From positions 2,530,001 through 2,594,000 of the forward strand of contig JAMWFC010000113.1 of NCBI GenBank assembly GCA_027475525.1: a stretch of DNA of 64,000 nucleotides, given 5' to 3'. The notes below the pieces were generated by a model that saw only the letters and a list, made by a program, of their open reading frames with translations, did no database searches and was not told the origin of the DNA. Shown piece by piece: positions 23,577-34,029 of this stretch. The number at the start of each line of letters is the position of its first letter. Position 1 is the first letter of the stretch. The DNA is from Macrolepiota albuminosa. Its lineage: Eukaryota; Basidiomycota; Agaricomycetes; Agaricales; Agaricaceae. The translations under genes and the position numbers were made by a program.

Positions 23577-24850
23577 CTAATCATTTTCTTCTTCTTCAAC
23601 CAGAGTCGGCAAATCATCATCGTCCAATAGTTCTGTTTCTTCAAGTTCTCTCAGCTTGGCGGTGTCGATATCTAATGCTTCCAACGGCAAGTCAATCTGT
23701 TCCCTGGCAAGGTACAGTAATAGGCAAAAGGCGGCAACAGGTCGATGCAGTACAGAACCATCTAATTCACAGAGCACGTAAGCGCCTCCACGGTTACAAG
23801 AGATAACTACCAAGGGTCCTAGATAGCGTGGGCGCATTTTCTTGTTGTATGAGGTTTCAATTTTGGAGTTGCGCATAAGCACTAGCGCTCCTCTCGGGAA
23901 GTTGTAATCTTTGATAGTGGCGCTATGCTTGGTTTTGAATCGTAGGGCTGCTTGGCAACGGGCGCTAAAGACTACCTCGTGGAGTCACTCTAAATCTTCT
24001 TTTTTTTGTTGGAGATCAATAGCTTGTCTGGCGATCAGATCAGTAGTCGCTAAGATGCTGTTTGGTGCTGGTTAAAGGTAGGTCGCTTCTATAATGTCGG
24101 CAGGGAGTAAAGGATGGGTGCCAGTAGCTGCGTAGTAGGGAGAACAACCCATGCGCTTACAAATGGTAACTCTTTCTGACCAAAATACTGAATATGTTGC
24201 TTCACTCCAACAAGACTCGTTGCCATCTACCGCCTTGAAGAGCGCTTGCCGAACGTCAAAGTGTGGTCTCTCTACCAGGCCATTGGCGCGCTTGTTGTAG
24301 CCAGGTACTCGAATGTGATGGATATTGTATTTCTTGGCAAGATATGTTAGCGCTTTGATGATGGGCACACCGTTATCCGTGACAATTTCTCTTAGCGCTC
24401 CCCAACGGCAAATGATGTCCTCAAATAACCACTTGGCGACCGCGTCCGTATTTTCTCTCTGAAGCATTCAAAATTCAGGCCAGTGGATTAGCAAGCAACG
24501 ACCTTGAATGATGTACTTGTAGCAACCGGATTTGGGCATGTGCATGGTATCAACGTAGATTTTGCTGAAGAGGGGAGCTGGCGTTGCAACAGTTGGCGGT
24601 ATGAGCACTTGGTGTGTTTGTTGAATTTGGCAGAGGTGGCAAGTCCCAATGTACCAGGCGATGTCGGCACTAGCGTGTGGCCACCAGAATCATTCCAACA
24701 GAGAAGCTTGGGTAGCGTACAGACCTCTATGTCCTAGCTCGTCATGCATGATGCGCAGGACACATAAGCGACTTTCTGGCTTGATGATCAGCTTGTGAGC
24801 GCCATCCCGATTACGTCGCCAAAGTCGGTTGCCGGTAAAGAAGAAATGGG
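23577..24850 (-). pseudogene. Family B integrase and C-terminal domain
   Basis: The zinc-binding and linker part lies at about 24670-24600 (IGTCHLCQI). The core includes VDTMHMPKSG near 24560 (first Asp), REIVTDNGVPIIKALTYLAK near 24390 (second Asp) and RANGLVERPHFDVRQALF near 24280 (Glu). The C-terminal part (23882-23577) begins MRPRYLGPLVVIS, a GPL/Y-type module, and ends in an acidic tail (EEEEND). No chromodomain is visible, unlike family A. The chain is broken near 24470 and 24060, so the copy is inactive. Confidence 0.75.
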
Positions 24851-24857
24851 TAGCATA

Positions 24858-25760
24858 TCAGATAAAGGTCGCGTATTGCTCGTTGGTAAGGCCTGCGGGT
24901 CGCTTAAGGTCTTGTATCCATTGTTCAACTATTAACAAGCAACTATCTTCTGCCTTTGCCTTGGCGGATCGGGGAACGGCATCGTAGGTCAGGTTTTTGC
25001 TGTCTTCTCTTAGCAGATGTGGTTCCTGTACGACTTTTACTGGTGGCAAGTCTTGTCCAAGGATGCTTGCCGTGTAGAATGTGAGGGGTGCGCTAAAGAT
25101 CTCAGGGCGGTAAGGGACAATGGGATGTAAAAGGATACTGGCAGGCTGTTGCCGTCGTAGTAGGGGAATTGGCTGTTGTATAAGGTGCACGAAACCATGT
25201 AATCTGTCAATCCAGTCCTCAAAATCGCTATCAGCTTGTGGATCCACTGCTGGGTCGCCAGGTTGCCGTGGTGGCCTAGAGAGTCCATCTGGTCCGTGGA
25301 AAGAGCTCTTGACGTGTACCAATTCAAAGTGAAACATAAGAATAGCGACCACCCAACGAGTCCATCTGGTCCGTGGAAAGAGCTCTTGACGTGTACCAAT
25401 TCAAAGTGAAACATAAGAATAGCGACCACCCAACGGTTCATGCTAGCGGATGGCTGGATATCGGGATTCTGCAGCATGCCTTTGATGTACCTAGCGTCAA
25501 CTTCAACAATCAGGTTCCGCACGCCAATCAAATACATCTTTAGCGACCGGAAGGCTTTGAAGAGTCCATAGAGCTCTAGCTTAGGCTGACTGTAGCGAGA
25601 CTCTCTGTCGTTTAGCGTGATAGACCCAAAGCGGTTGTAGCGTTGCTGTTTCCGATTGTTGCTAAGGCACTGGCACAAGAAGTAGCCAACGGCAATGTAC
25701 GAGGTATCCACCACCAAGATAACTGGGTCGGCAGAGCTATAGTCGATTGGAACTAGGGGT
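24858..25760 (-). pseudogene. Family B RNase H domain
   Basis: Minus-strand residues include the first Asp in VVDTSYIAVGYFLCQ (25717), KLELYGLFKAFRSLK (catalytic Glu) and VEVDARYIKGMLQNPDIQ (third acidic residue), followed by the FHGPDGLSRPP end typical of the RH-integrase linker. A 77-bp duplication at 25281-25435 splits it; collapsing one copy joins the two halves in frame. Confidence 0.75.
25281..25435. repeat. Exact 77-bp tandem duplication 3
   Basis: Copies at 25281-25357 and 25358-25434 are identical; one extra base matches by chance. It disrupts the RNase H frame of family B. Confidence 0.95.
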
Positions 25761-25789
25761 TTGGCGTCTTGTAGGGCTTTTACTAGGTC

Positions 25790-27403
25790 TCATTGTGCAG
25801 TGACCTGGTCTGGCCCAAATTCAAAGGGCTCGTTGGCGCGGGTGAGTTGGTTAAGGGCATGTGCGCGATGGGCAAAGTTTTTGACAAATATTCTGAGAAC
25901 GCCAACAGTACCAAGAAAGGCGCGGACTTCAGATAAGTCGCAGCAAGGACCCCATCGCTCCAAGAGTGCTAAGCGAGACTCGTCGGGAACGCGTCCATCA
26001 GGAGTGCAGATGTGACCAAGTATTTTGAACCTTGGCGCACAAAGAAGGAGCTTATGGCCACTAAAGGTACCACCGCTATACTTCATATGTTGGAGAACTC
26101 AATTGAGCAGCTGGAAAAACTCCCATAGCGCTAAGCAAATGTTGGAGTTGTCAGGATGGGTTGCCGGTAAGCTGTTTACGAGTCGCCAGTCTTTGGGGCC
26201 TTTGACGCCAATGTCATCAATGAAGCTTAGGACATTATGCGGTATCTCGGGCTGGAGGATGAAAGTGATGTCGTCATGGAATATAGGGACTGAGTTTGTC
26301 CAGCCCATCAGTAAGGTGACTAGGTGCAAGGCGCCAAACAGAGTTTGAAAAGTAGTAAGGTCTCGGGAAGAAGGGTGTATGAGGCGTTTGTCATAGCCAA
26401 CGTAGAGGTCAAGGGTGGCGCCACAAATGCACCTGGCAAAGGACTTGGCAATGTGGTCAGGGAAAGGCGGTACGCCAGAGTGTTGTATGGTAACTCTATT
26501 CAGTGGCTCGAGACTGTGAACTATGCGTAGATTGCCGTTCTTTTTGAGGATGCAAAACCACCGGGAGTGGTAAGAGCTATTGGAAGGTTCATAGACGCCA
26601 GCCTTAATCTTGGTCCTAATGATTTGGCAGACCTCAGCTTTGATTCCAGGTGGTAACGGTCGGTTGTGCTCAGTCCACGGTACGTGAGGAATGGTCGGGA
26701 TTACGACAGGCGGAAAGAAATCTGTACATAGACTGCCGCGTTCTGAGTCCTCCCAAGCGAAGGCTTTTTCTTGCTTAGCAACAAGATTGGTAAGGACATT
26801 CAACTCATCTTTGGTCAAAAATCCTGTGTCATGCTCCTTCGTGAATTGTTGTTGGTGCTCCGCGGTAAAACGTCCCGTGGGCTGAAAGGGTGGCAGATTC
26901 AGTGATAAGGTTGGCATATTGGCAAGAGGGTCGCCAATGATCTGGCGCTCGATTCTAAATGGCTCGGGAGAGTGCATAGCAACGGGTTTTGTTTTAAGTG
27001 CAACTGGCTTATATTTCTTTTTGACTTGAACCCCTTTCCTTTTGGGAGCGTTAGCTTGGTTATATACAGAGGTGGAAAGGGGAACTGTAGCCCGAGGGGC
27101 AGCAAGTCCAAGAACGGCAGGAGACGAGGCTCCGGGAAGGGTAGTGAGATAGGTATCAGTAGACGCAATATTTTGAAATGACTCGGAAGCGGTAAGGTAT
27201 AAGTAGGCAAGAGAGGAGTCGGTAATGTTTTGATTTTTCTGGGAAAGCTCTGCGTTGGTAGTGGGTAAAGTAGTTAAAACATCTTCGTCAAGAAAAGCAG
27301 TAGACATAACATTTACAAGACCAGTAGAATGGTCATATTCCAGCGTTAGCGCCACATCTCCGTGATCGTCGCCAATCACCTCCTTGATGGTCTGTGAAAA
27401 CAC
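25790..27403 (-). pseudogene. Family B reverse transcriptase
   Basis: A long open segment (27403-26099) contains an N-terminal linker, then RT motifs in order: GVYEPSNSSYHSRWFCILKK, IVHSLEPLNRVTIQHSGVPP, GATLDLYVGYDKR, SSRDLTTFQTLFGALHLVTL, MGWTNSVPIFHDDITFIL, and the active site FIDDIGVKGP. The catalytic motif therefore has Phe-Ile before the two Asp residues where most gypsy elements have Tyr and a hydrophobic residue. The thumb/connection continues at 26086-25790 (PRFKILGHICTPDGRVPDES, FLGTVGVLRIFVKNFA). The frame changes near 26095. Belongs to a gypsy lineage distinct from family A. Confidence 0.85.
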
Positions 27404-27419
27404 CGGTGGGGAGGCTCGT

Positions 27420-28142
27420 TGGCGTGCTGGTCGGTAAACTCCGGGGGCTTAGCGCAGGCGCCTTTTCGTTGTCCCCTAGGGAACGTTGGCACCGTTCGTC
27501 GGATTCCGGAATTGGGGTCGCTAATTGTTAAGGTTGTTTCGTCATCGGTAACTGTCTTGACGATTGATCGTGCCAATACGTCAAAGGGTCTGCCAAGTAG
27601 TAGGTCGTATGCCGGGGAGCGTAAAATGTGTATCTGAAGATAAAACGTAATGTCGCCAAGGGTGCACGGCACATTCTTGGCGAGGCCTAGGGATCTGTCC
27701 ACCGTACCATCTGAAGATAAAACGTAATGTCGCCAAGGGTGCACGGCACATTCTTGGCGAGGCCTAGGGATCTGTCCACCGTACCGTTAGCACTCTGCAT
27801 GTTTAATATAACTGTAGGGTCATAAATGAGACCCAAATCGTTAGCGACTTCGGCTGCCATAGAAATGATCTGAGACCCGCTATCCACAATCGCCTCTACC
27901 TCATGCTTATTGTCTACTGTTAGCGCTACTGAGCAGATAGCGTGCGATTCTTGAGTGACGGTAAGGATTGTGAGGTCTTCTCCATGGTCTACTGACCTAA
28001 GATAGGTCTCCACTGGGTCCACAGAGGTGGCGTTAGTGATGGTGTTGGCAGGAGAGTCTTCAGCGTCCAAAGAATCAACAGTAACGGAAAAACCAGGGAG
28101 CGCGTCGTCGAGTTCATCAACCTCGGCAACGGCTGTTGCCAA
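27420..28142 (-). pseudogene. Family B retropepsin-like protease
   Basis: The aspartic protease motif AIVDSGSQIISM lies near 27890 and the flap/C-terminal motif YDLLLGRPFDV near 27590, as in retroviral-type proteases. The intervening segment crosses a 77-bp duplication (27632-27785) that breaks the frame. It is downstream of the zinc-knuckle part of Gag and upstream of RT on the same strand. Confidence 0.75.
27632..27785. repeat. Exact 77-bp tandem duplication 4
   Basis: Copies at 27632-27708 and 27709-27785, identical, inside the family B protease. Confidence 0.95.
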
Positions 28143-28263
28143 AGGTCGTCAGGGAGTGACTGCCGTCTTGACTTGGTTGCGGACGTCGGGAGCAATACTA
28201 CAAAGTTCTTCTACTGATAAAGTGACGGTGGTTTTCATGATGCGGTTAAAAACGTGGTTTGAT

Positions 28264-29082
28264 TTCTCTATGTTGAAAATTGGCATGGTAGGTCAGTAAC
28301 CACCTTCAGGACGCTTCTTGGGAGCGGCAAAGTTTCGTTGTGCGGGAGCATGATAACGGTCAGGAATCCCTGAGTAGGGATGAAGAGGCGGCAAAGGCGG
28401 TTCTGGAACGGTAGCGGATGACGATGGTTCTGGAGTGGTAGCAGGGGTAGTAGCAGGCGGTGCGGCAGGAGTTTGAGTCGGTAACTTGCTAGTGGGAGGC
28501 ATTGGCTTGTATCCTTTAAGAGGCTGTTTGGGCTGCTTACAATACGTTCTTCTCGCAAGAAAGTAGGGTGGTCGCCAACGCTGTCGAAGTGTAAGACCTC
28601 GTGAATCATTTGCTGTTGGGTTGCCTGTTCAGGGTCGGGGTTGGCTGGTCGCCAACGCTGTCGAAGTGTAAGACCTCGTGAATCATTTGCTGTTGGGTTG
28701 CCTGTTCAGGGTCGGGGTTGGCATTGCCAGAAAGCGTGCCGGTAACGATTTGTCCTGGGTTGCGCCTATGCCATTCATCAACTCGCTCCTGGAAGGACTT
28801 CTTGTCTGGGTAGTTGGGGATGGTGGCGCCAGTGGTGAGGACTATCTTGCTGTTGATAGCCCGTCAAATCCTTCCTTGCCGAATGTAATTTTTGAGGGTT
28901 GCGTAGCGTCCTCTAGTCATAGTGTGGCCAATTTCCCCACAGAAGTGGCAAGGGCCAGATGCGGGTACGTTAGCGGGTCGGTTAGCGAGATTGGTGGTAA
29001 TCATAGTTTCAATACGAGTCATGGCAGAGGCGATGGCGGCAGTAACGGCAGCGTTTAGATCCTCCTTCTTAACAAAGTCGGC
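28264..29082 (-). pseudogene. Family B Gag, C-terminal part with zinc knuckle
   Basis: This continues the Gag frame interrupted at 39967. The zinc knuckle CHFCGEIGHTMTRGRY (near 28950) lacks the last Cys of the CX2CX4HX4C pattern (Gly in its place). The following segment leads toward protease. A 77-bp duplication lies at 28569-28722. In-frame stops are present. The family A insertion point is at its upstream end. Confidence 0.7.
28569..28722. repeat. Exact 77-bp tandem duplication 5
   Basis: Copies at 28569-28645 and 28646-28722, identical, in the Gag-protease linker of family B. Confidence 0.95.
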
Positions 29083-29729
29083 TGTCACGACCCCTCCTCC
29101 CCGGATCCACCCTGGGACACCCCCGGAACACCACCTGGGACCTCCCCTCCGACCCCACAGGACACGCCCTGCCATCACAACCGCCGACACCGCCATCACG
29201 CACATCAAGGACCGCCATCAGCCGCCACCAGCCCCGATCAATGACCGGATCACACGACTTGCCTCCGGCCATCACGCATCACGCATCACAGCTCCCTCCA
29301 TGCCAATTGATCACGCGCCCCACACGCGCGATCCAGGTATACAGTCCCTGCCTGCTACTCAATAACTCCCGGAACCCATCCCAGACACCCCGGAACCCCG
29401 AGACCCGGTCCCGTAGTACTTAAGCGTAGTTCCCTGTTGTATTCGTTAGTCTTGATATTACACTGCTTATACTGTTTTCACTTGGTTACTTGAATTGTTG
29501 TGTGCCCTCTATTTGACTGGTACGCATTGACTGGCACGCTTGACTGGCATGCTTGGACAATTGCGTGCTCTAAGACTGGTACGCACTTCGCGACTTTAAT
29601 TTACTAACTTGGTCTCATCTTAGAACTTCCGGTTCATGACTCGACCCTCACCCAAGTATCCATGGGTCAAGTTCGCATTGTAAGGGCAATTGCTTTCCTG
29701 GAAAGCCCCCGACTCAGCAGAACCTGACA
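29083..29729 (+). repeat. Family A 5' LTR
   Basis: Begins TGTCACGACCCC, ends CAGAACCTGACA. Compared with the 3' LTR it has a deletion of about 114 bp after the segment near 29640. TACTTAAG (29417) is a TATA-like box 31 bp upstream of AGTCTTGATATTA (29448-29460). Confidence 0.93.
29448..29460 (+). promoter_or_regulatory. Predicted transcript 5' end / self-primer of family A
   Basis: AGTCTTGATATTA is the exact reverse complement of the 13 nt that follow the 5' LTR (29730-29742). Its position 31-34 bp below a TATA-like box in the 5' LTR and three further family A LTRs suggests that it is the first transcribed sequence. It is also kept in LTR copies with otherwise heavy decay (45413). Confidence 0.65.
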
Positions 29730-29865
29730 TAATATCAAGACTCCCTCCTTACACCGTTCTTGATGGCTACATATACTCACACCTACTAACTCAGCAGAAC
29801 CTGACATAATATCAAGACTCCCTCCTTACACCGTTCTTGATGGCTACATATACTCACACCTACTA
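29712..29865. repeat. Exact 77-bp tandem duplication 6
   Basis: Copies at 29712-29788 and 29789-29865, identical. It repeats the LTR end, the primer-binding site and the first codons of gag, so the primer site occurs twice here. Confidence 0.95.
29730..29742 (+). promoter_or_regulatory. Self-priming primer-binding site of family A
   Basis: TAATATCAAGACT starts at the base after the LTR, where a tRNA-complementary site (normally beginning TGG) would lie. It instead pairs over 13 nt with the LTR motif at 29448-29460, as known for Tf1 of fission yeast and proposed for the Tf1/sushi group. Confidence 0.65.
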
Positions 29866-32578
29866 CCCCACGGGCTACCAGACCGACCCCTACGGGTGCC
29901 CGGTACCCAAGCATTACTCCACACAGACCCCCCACCCCGTCTATCCACCCCTCCCGTACGAACCTCCGTACCTCCACTGCCACTGGGCCCCCGACCCATC
30001 CCTCTATGATCTGGGGCCCTCAGCTAGCTGGGCCCCTCCACCCAACTTAGCCATGGCACGACCCGTGGAGGTCCCCTCGTACCGGAGCATCTCCGGGGGC
30101 CTGCCGGAGACCCCACCAGTACCCAGTGGACCTCGCCCGATTCCCCCCAGTGAGGGCCCCTTTGCACCCACCCCCTACTATGGTTACCAGCGCCCTGCCC
30201 CCCAACTCCGGGGACCTCTCAACTATGACTACCCCCCTCGACACTACCCAACCGCCACACCACCCGCTCGGACTCCCCCCTCGCCAATGGGACAACGACG
30301 TCTTGAGGACTACAAACAGCAACGGGACAAAGTGCTCCGCTTGCTCAGGATCTTGCCGGAGGACTTTGTGCAACGGGCAAGGACGCTACTCATGGAACTT
30401 GGACACAACGACTTCACAGGCACTCCGGAGGAATGGGCCCACTGCTTGATCGAATTCAGGGATCGCCTCACGCGAGGAGAACTCCCGGAGCAGACTATGG
30501 TAAAGTATAGACGTAACACAATCCTCCGCAAAGAATTGCAACAACTGCTCGATGAAGTCCACGCATCCCCCTCCCCCTGACCCCTCAACGACCCCGCAGA
30601 CCCGAGCCGCTCAATTCACATCTGGCAGGAGCCCCCAGAACCCGCCCTGGCAGCCCCCGCGGTCTCCACCCCGGAGCAACGACAACGGGAAGAGCGGCAA
30701 AACGCCTCGGCCATACTACGGTCCCTTAACCCGATGGGAGGGCTATTCAATCAGCCCGCTGCCCGCACGGTAGGCTTGTCAACTTGCCATAGGGCTAACT
30801 CCGTTCCTAACACCTTCGAGACCTGGGAACAGCCCCAGAGACCCCTGGAACCACTCCTGCAAATAGACAATGCCTGACCCCCGGCCCCGGCGAACCCCAG
30901 TAGACCCCATGCGGACACCCCTAGCATGGACGACACGCTATGCTACATCGACAAGCTCATGCGTGGCAACAACAAACCACGTCCCGCGCCTGCGCCTGCG
31001 CCTGTCCCGGTACCACCCCCTACGTCAGCCCTGGCCTCTCCGGAACGCAACTTCTGCCGTGACCCCCTGCCCCACTTCAATCTGCAGAACCCCCCACGGC
31101 CTCCGATGCAAGCGCGACCTTCCCGGGTTGAACGTCCCCCACGCAACCCGGCACCTGACCCCCCTCAGATCAACCCAATACCACCGAACCCTCCCCGACC
31201 GCCTCCGCCTCCTCCAGCCAAACCTCAAGGACAACCCCCAGGCTCCCTGCCTCCACCAGTCCCTGCGTGGAGACCCGGGCCTCCCCCTGGCAGGAACAAA
31301 CCCCCCTGGGACAACGGACCTCCTGAGCGCGGACCCCCAGGTGAGCCACCTGGAGGAGGCCCTCCAGGCGGGTGGGGTCCTGCCCTCGGTGCTTTTCCTC
31401 CACAAGGAGGGGAGGGTAATCATTACTACTACTACTACAATGCTGGCCCTCCCCCCCGCAACACTGCCGGACCGGACAACGCTCGCAATGCCCTTGCCCA
31501 CGAAGGACGTCTGGACATTCAGAAACCCAATGCATTCATGGGCCGGGACCCCCAAAAATGGTGTACATTCCTCACTCAGTGTCTCAATACGTTTCAGGCG
31601 AAACCACAACCACTCACGTTTCAGGTTGACAGCTCCCAAGTGGCCTTCGCTGCCTCATACCTCCAGGGGATTGCCTTCGACCACTACATGGCGCTCATCC
31701 AGTTCAACCCCAACAACCCGGCACTCTCCTGCTGGCAGGTCTTCGTCAACGAGTTCTCCAGGAAATTCGGGATCTACGACACCATGGCCGAAGCTGAGGA
31801 CAACCTCTTCAACCTCCAGATGCGCTCTGAAGAACAATTCACTACCTTCATCGTACGTTTTGAAAAGGAAGCTTACAAGACAGGTTGGAACTACAGCGCC
31901 CTCCGGTACGCCCTCTCACTACCTTCATCGTACGTTTTGAAAAGGAAGCTTACAAGACAGGTTGGAACTACAGCGCCCTCCGGTACGCCCTCCGCCGTGC
32001 CCTGCCGCAACATATCAAGGATGTCCTCCAACTCGCCCCGAAACAACCCTCCTACGGTGGATACAAGGCCCTTGTCATGCAGATCGACCAACGCTACTGG
32101 GAAGACTGCAGTGAGTACTCGAACTCCCGAACCCCCTGGAACTCTAGGGGAGGACCCCCTTGGCCCTCTGGCAAAACCCCCAACCCCCAACCCCCAAAGC
32201 TGGAACCCCGGTCCTCCCACGTTCCCTAGCGGCCGACTCCCGGTGAGTCGCGGCCCGCCCAATGCTAACCCTGGCAGCGGCGTCCGCCCCCAGGCCCAAC
32301 TCAACGCCGCCGTGGCCGCCCACAACCCGGGCGACGCGCCAAGCCCCGAGGAACTCCCAGAAGACCCCAAAGACTTTGACTTCAACGACGAACGGGACGA
32401 GGAGGCCCTCCGGGCCAACCGGCTTCAAAAGAAGGGACGACCCTGGATCAAGGTCCCGAAGGATGTGCAGGAACGGCGAAGGAGGGAAGGCGTGTGCATA
32501 CTCTGCGGTAAGAAAGACCATTTCATCTCCGAGTGCCCCCAACGACAGGTTATGGGACGCGCCACCCTGGACCTTTGA
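29837..32578 (+). pseudogene. Family A Gag
   Basis: A proline-rich N-terminal part (29837-30577) is followed in the same frame by two segments separated by TGA at 30578 and 30875. The capsid-like part includes FMGRDPQKWCTFLTQC (31540), AASYLQGIAFDHYMALIQ and FVNEFSRKFGIYDTMAEAED. After a 77-bp duplication (31839-31992) the frame resumes with ALPQHIKDVLQLAPKQPSYG and QIDQRYWEDCSEY. A further one-base frame change occurs between about 32110 and 32230, where two CCCCC runs lie near 32180. The C-terminus holds the zinc knuckle CILCGKKDHFISECP (CX2CX4HX4C) and a TGA at 32576. After collapsing the duplications, the knuckle and pol share one frame, which fits a single Gag-Pol polyprotein as in Tf1. 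Confidence 0.85.
31839..31992. repeat. Exact 77-bp tandem duplication 7
   Basis: Copies at 31839-31915 and 31916-31992, identical, inside gag of family A. Collapsing one copy restores the Gag frame. Confidence 0.95.
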
Positions 32579-32693
32579 AGGGGAGGACGCCACCTACGAG
32601 TATTTGGAAAATGACCCGGCAATTTAGACCCGGAAGACGCCCTAAATCGCGGAATCAACCCCGACGTCTTCTCTGCCCCGGTCTCACATCTTT

Positions 32694-32847
32694 GCTCTAC
32701 GACACTCATACAGGACACCCTCATGGCTTATCTACCCTCCCACTCTTCACACTCCCTCCTCCTCAAAACCGCTCTACGACACTCATACAGGACACCCTCA
32801 TGGCTTATCTACCCTCCCACTCTTCACACTCCCTCCTCCTCAAAACC
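32694..32847. repeat. Exact 77-bp tandem duplication 8
   Basis: Copies at 32694-32770 and 32771-32847, identical, just upstream of the first protease-like domain. Confidence 0.95.
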
Positions 32848-32849
32848 CA

Positions 32850-34029
32850 CCACACCCCCTCCAGAACCCCCCTCGACACCCTCGTTGACAGTGGCACCAC
32901 CGACAACTTCATTGACAAAGCATGGTCTACCTTTGCCCTGGAACCCGCTCAGCGACTCCTGGTCCTGGTACGGCTCTGCCTCTTTGACGGAGACGCCTCT
33001 ACGGCGGGGGACATCACTCACTTCGTGTGTATGCCCGTTACTTTCGCCAACGGACAGACTCACACCCTCCAGATGTTGATAACCAAACTCCACCCTTCCG
33101 CACCCCTGGTCCTAGGGCTCCCGTGGCTCCAAGACACCAATTCCCGCATCGATTGGCGACATCTTACTCTCCGCCTGACCTGGGACCCGATGCCCAACAA
33201 CCAGCAACTCCCCTTCGACATCCCCCACTCTCCCGATCCTACCCCAAAGGACAGACCCCCACCACCCCCCGGACTCCAGTCCCGCTTGTCCCAGTCCTTC
33301 ATCGTCAATGCCAGGCTGGACGGCGCCCCGGGACCAATATCAGCCCTCATCGACAGCGGAGCCACCGGAGTTTTCATCAGCGACGCTCTTGACCTCCCCC
33401 ACGACTCCCTCGACCAGCCCCTCCGCCTGCAACGCCTCAACGGCACCCCCTCCTCCTCCGGCCCCATCCAAAGGTCTCACTCGGGACGCATGACCCTGGA
33501 CAACGACTACGAGTTCACCTCCGACTTCCTGGTCACGCGACTTCACAAATCGACCCCGATGGTGCTGGGACTACCCTGGCTGCGCGACACAAACCCCGAC
33601 ATCGACTGGAGGACGCTCACCATGACTTTCCCAGGACCCAAAGACCACCCCTCGACCGCCATGCACCTCCAGGCCCTAGGAAGCGACCCGACGCCCGACA
33701 CCCCCGGGATGACTGCTGCGCCCCCCACGCCCGTCCGAGACCGCAAGGCCCCTGATCAACCCCCAAACATTCCTTGGAACAAGTACAAAGGGCCGAACTA
33801 CCCCGGCCGGCTTCAGACACGCATCACACCCGCTCCGGCCAATGCATCTGCGACCCTAATCGACCCAAACGCACTCGACATTAGGATCATTGGGGCCACC
33901 CCCTTCGCCCGCCTCATGAAGGATGGAACTCCCACGTTTCAGCTGCACACCTCGCCTTCTCTCCTGGAAGAACATCTACGAGGGGACGCTATTCCCCCGG
34001 AAAAGAAAACTGAGGAGCAAATCCTCTGA
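32850..34029 (+). pseudogene. Family A tandem retropepsin-like domains
   Basis: Two complete aspartic protease-like units follow each other. The first has TLVDSGTTDNFID (Asp codon at 32887) and ends LVLGLPWLQDTNSRIDWRH near 33110-33160. The second has ALIDSGATGVFISD (Asp codon at 33351) and ends MVLGLPWLRDTNPDIDWRT near 33560-33610. Both keep the DSG motif, the hydrophobic-Leu-Gly motif and the same closing WL-D-IDW block. A linker toward RT follows. The frame ends at TGA 34027, at a position where related elements continue into RT. Whether both units cut, or one replaced the other, cannot be seen. Confidence 0.8.

Noticed and set aside
31025..31639. Minus-strand open frame of 204 codons in gag
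   Set aside because: Mirror image of the proline-rich Gag linker, Gly/Arg/Val-rich without a domain; no splice sites or conservation.
30870..31940. Long open frame of 356 codons overlapping gag
   Set aside because: A shifted frame of the Gag gene in a C-rich region. The true Gag frame carries the capsid motifs and the zinc knuckle.
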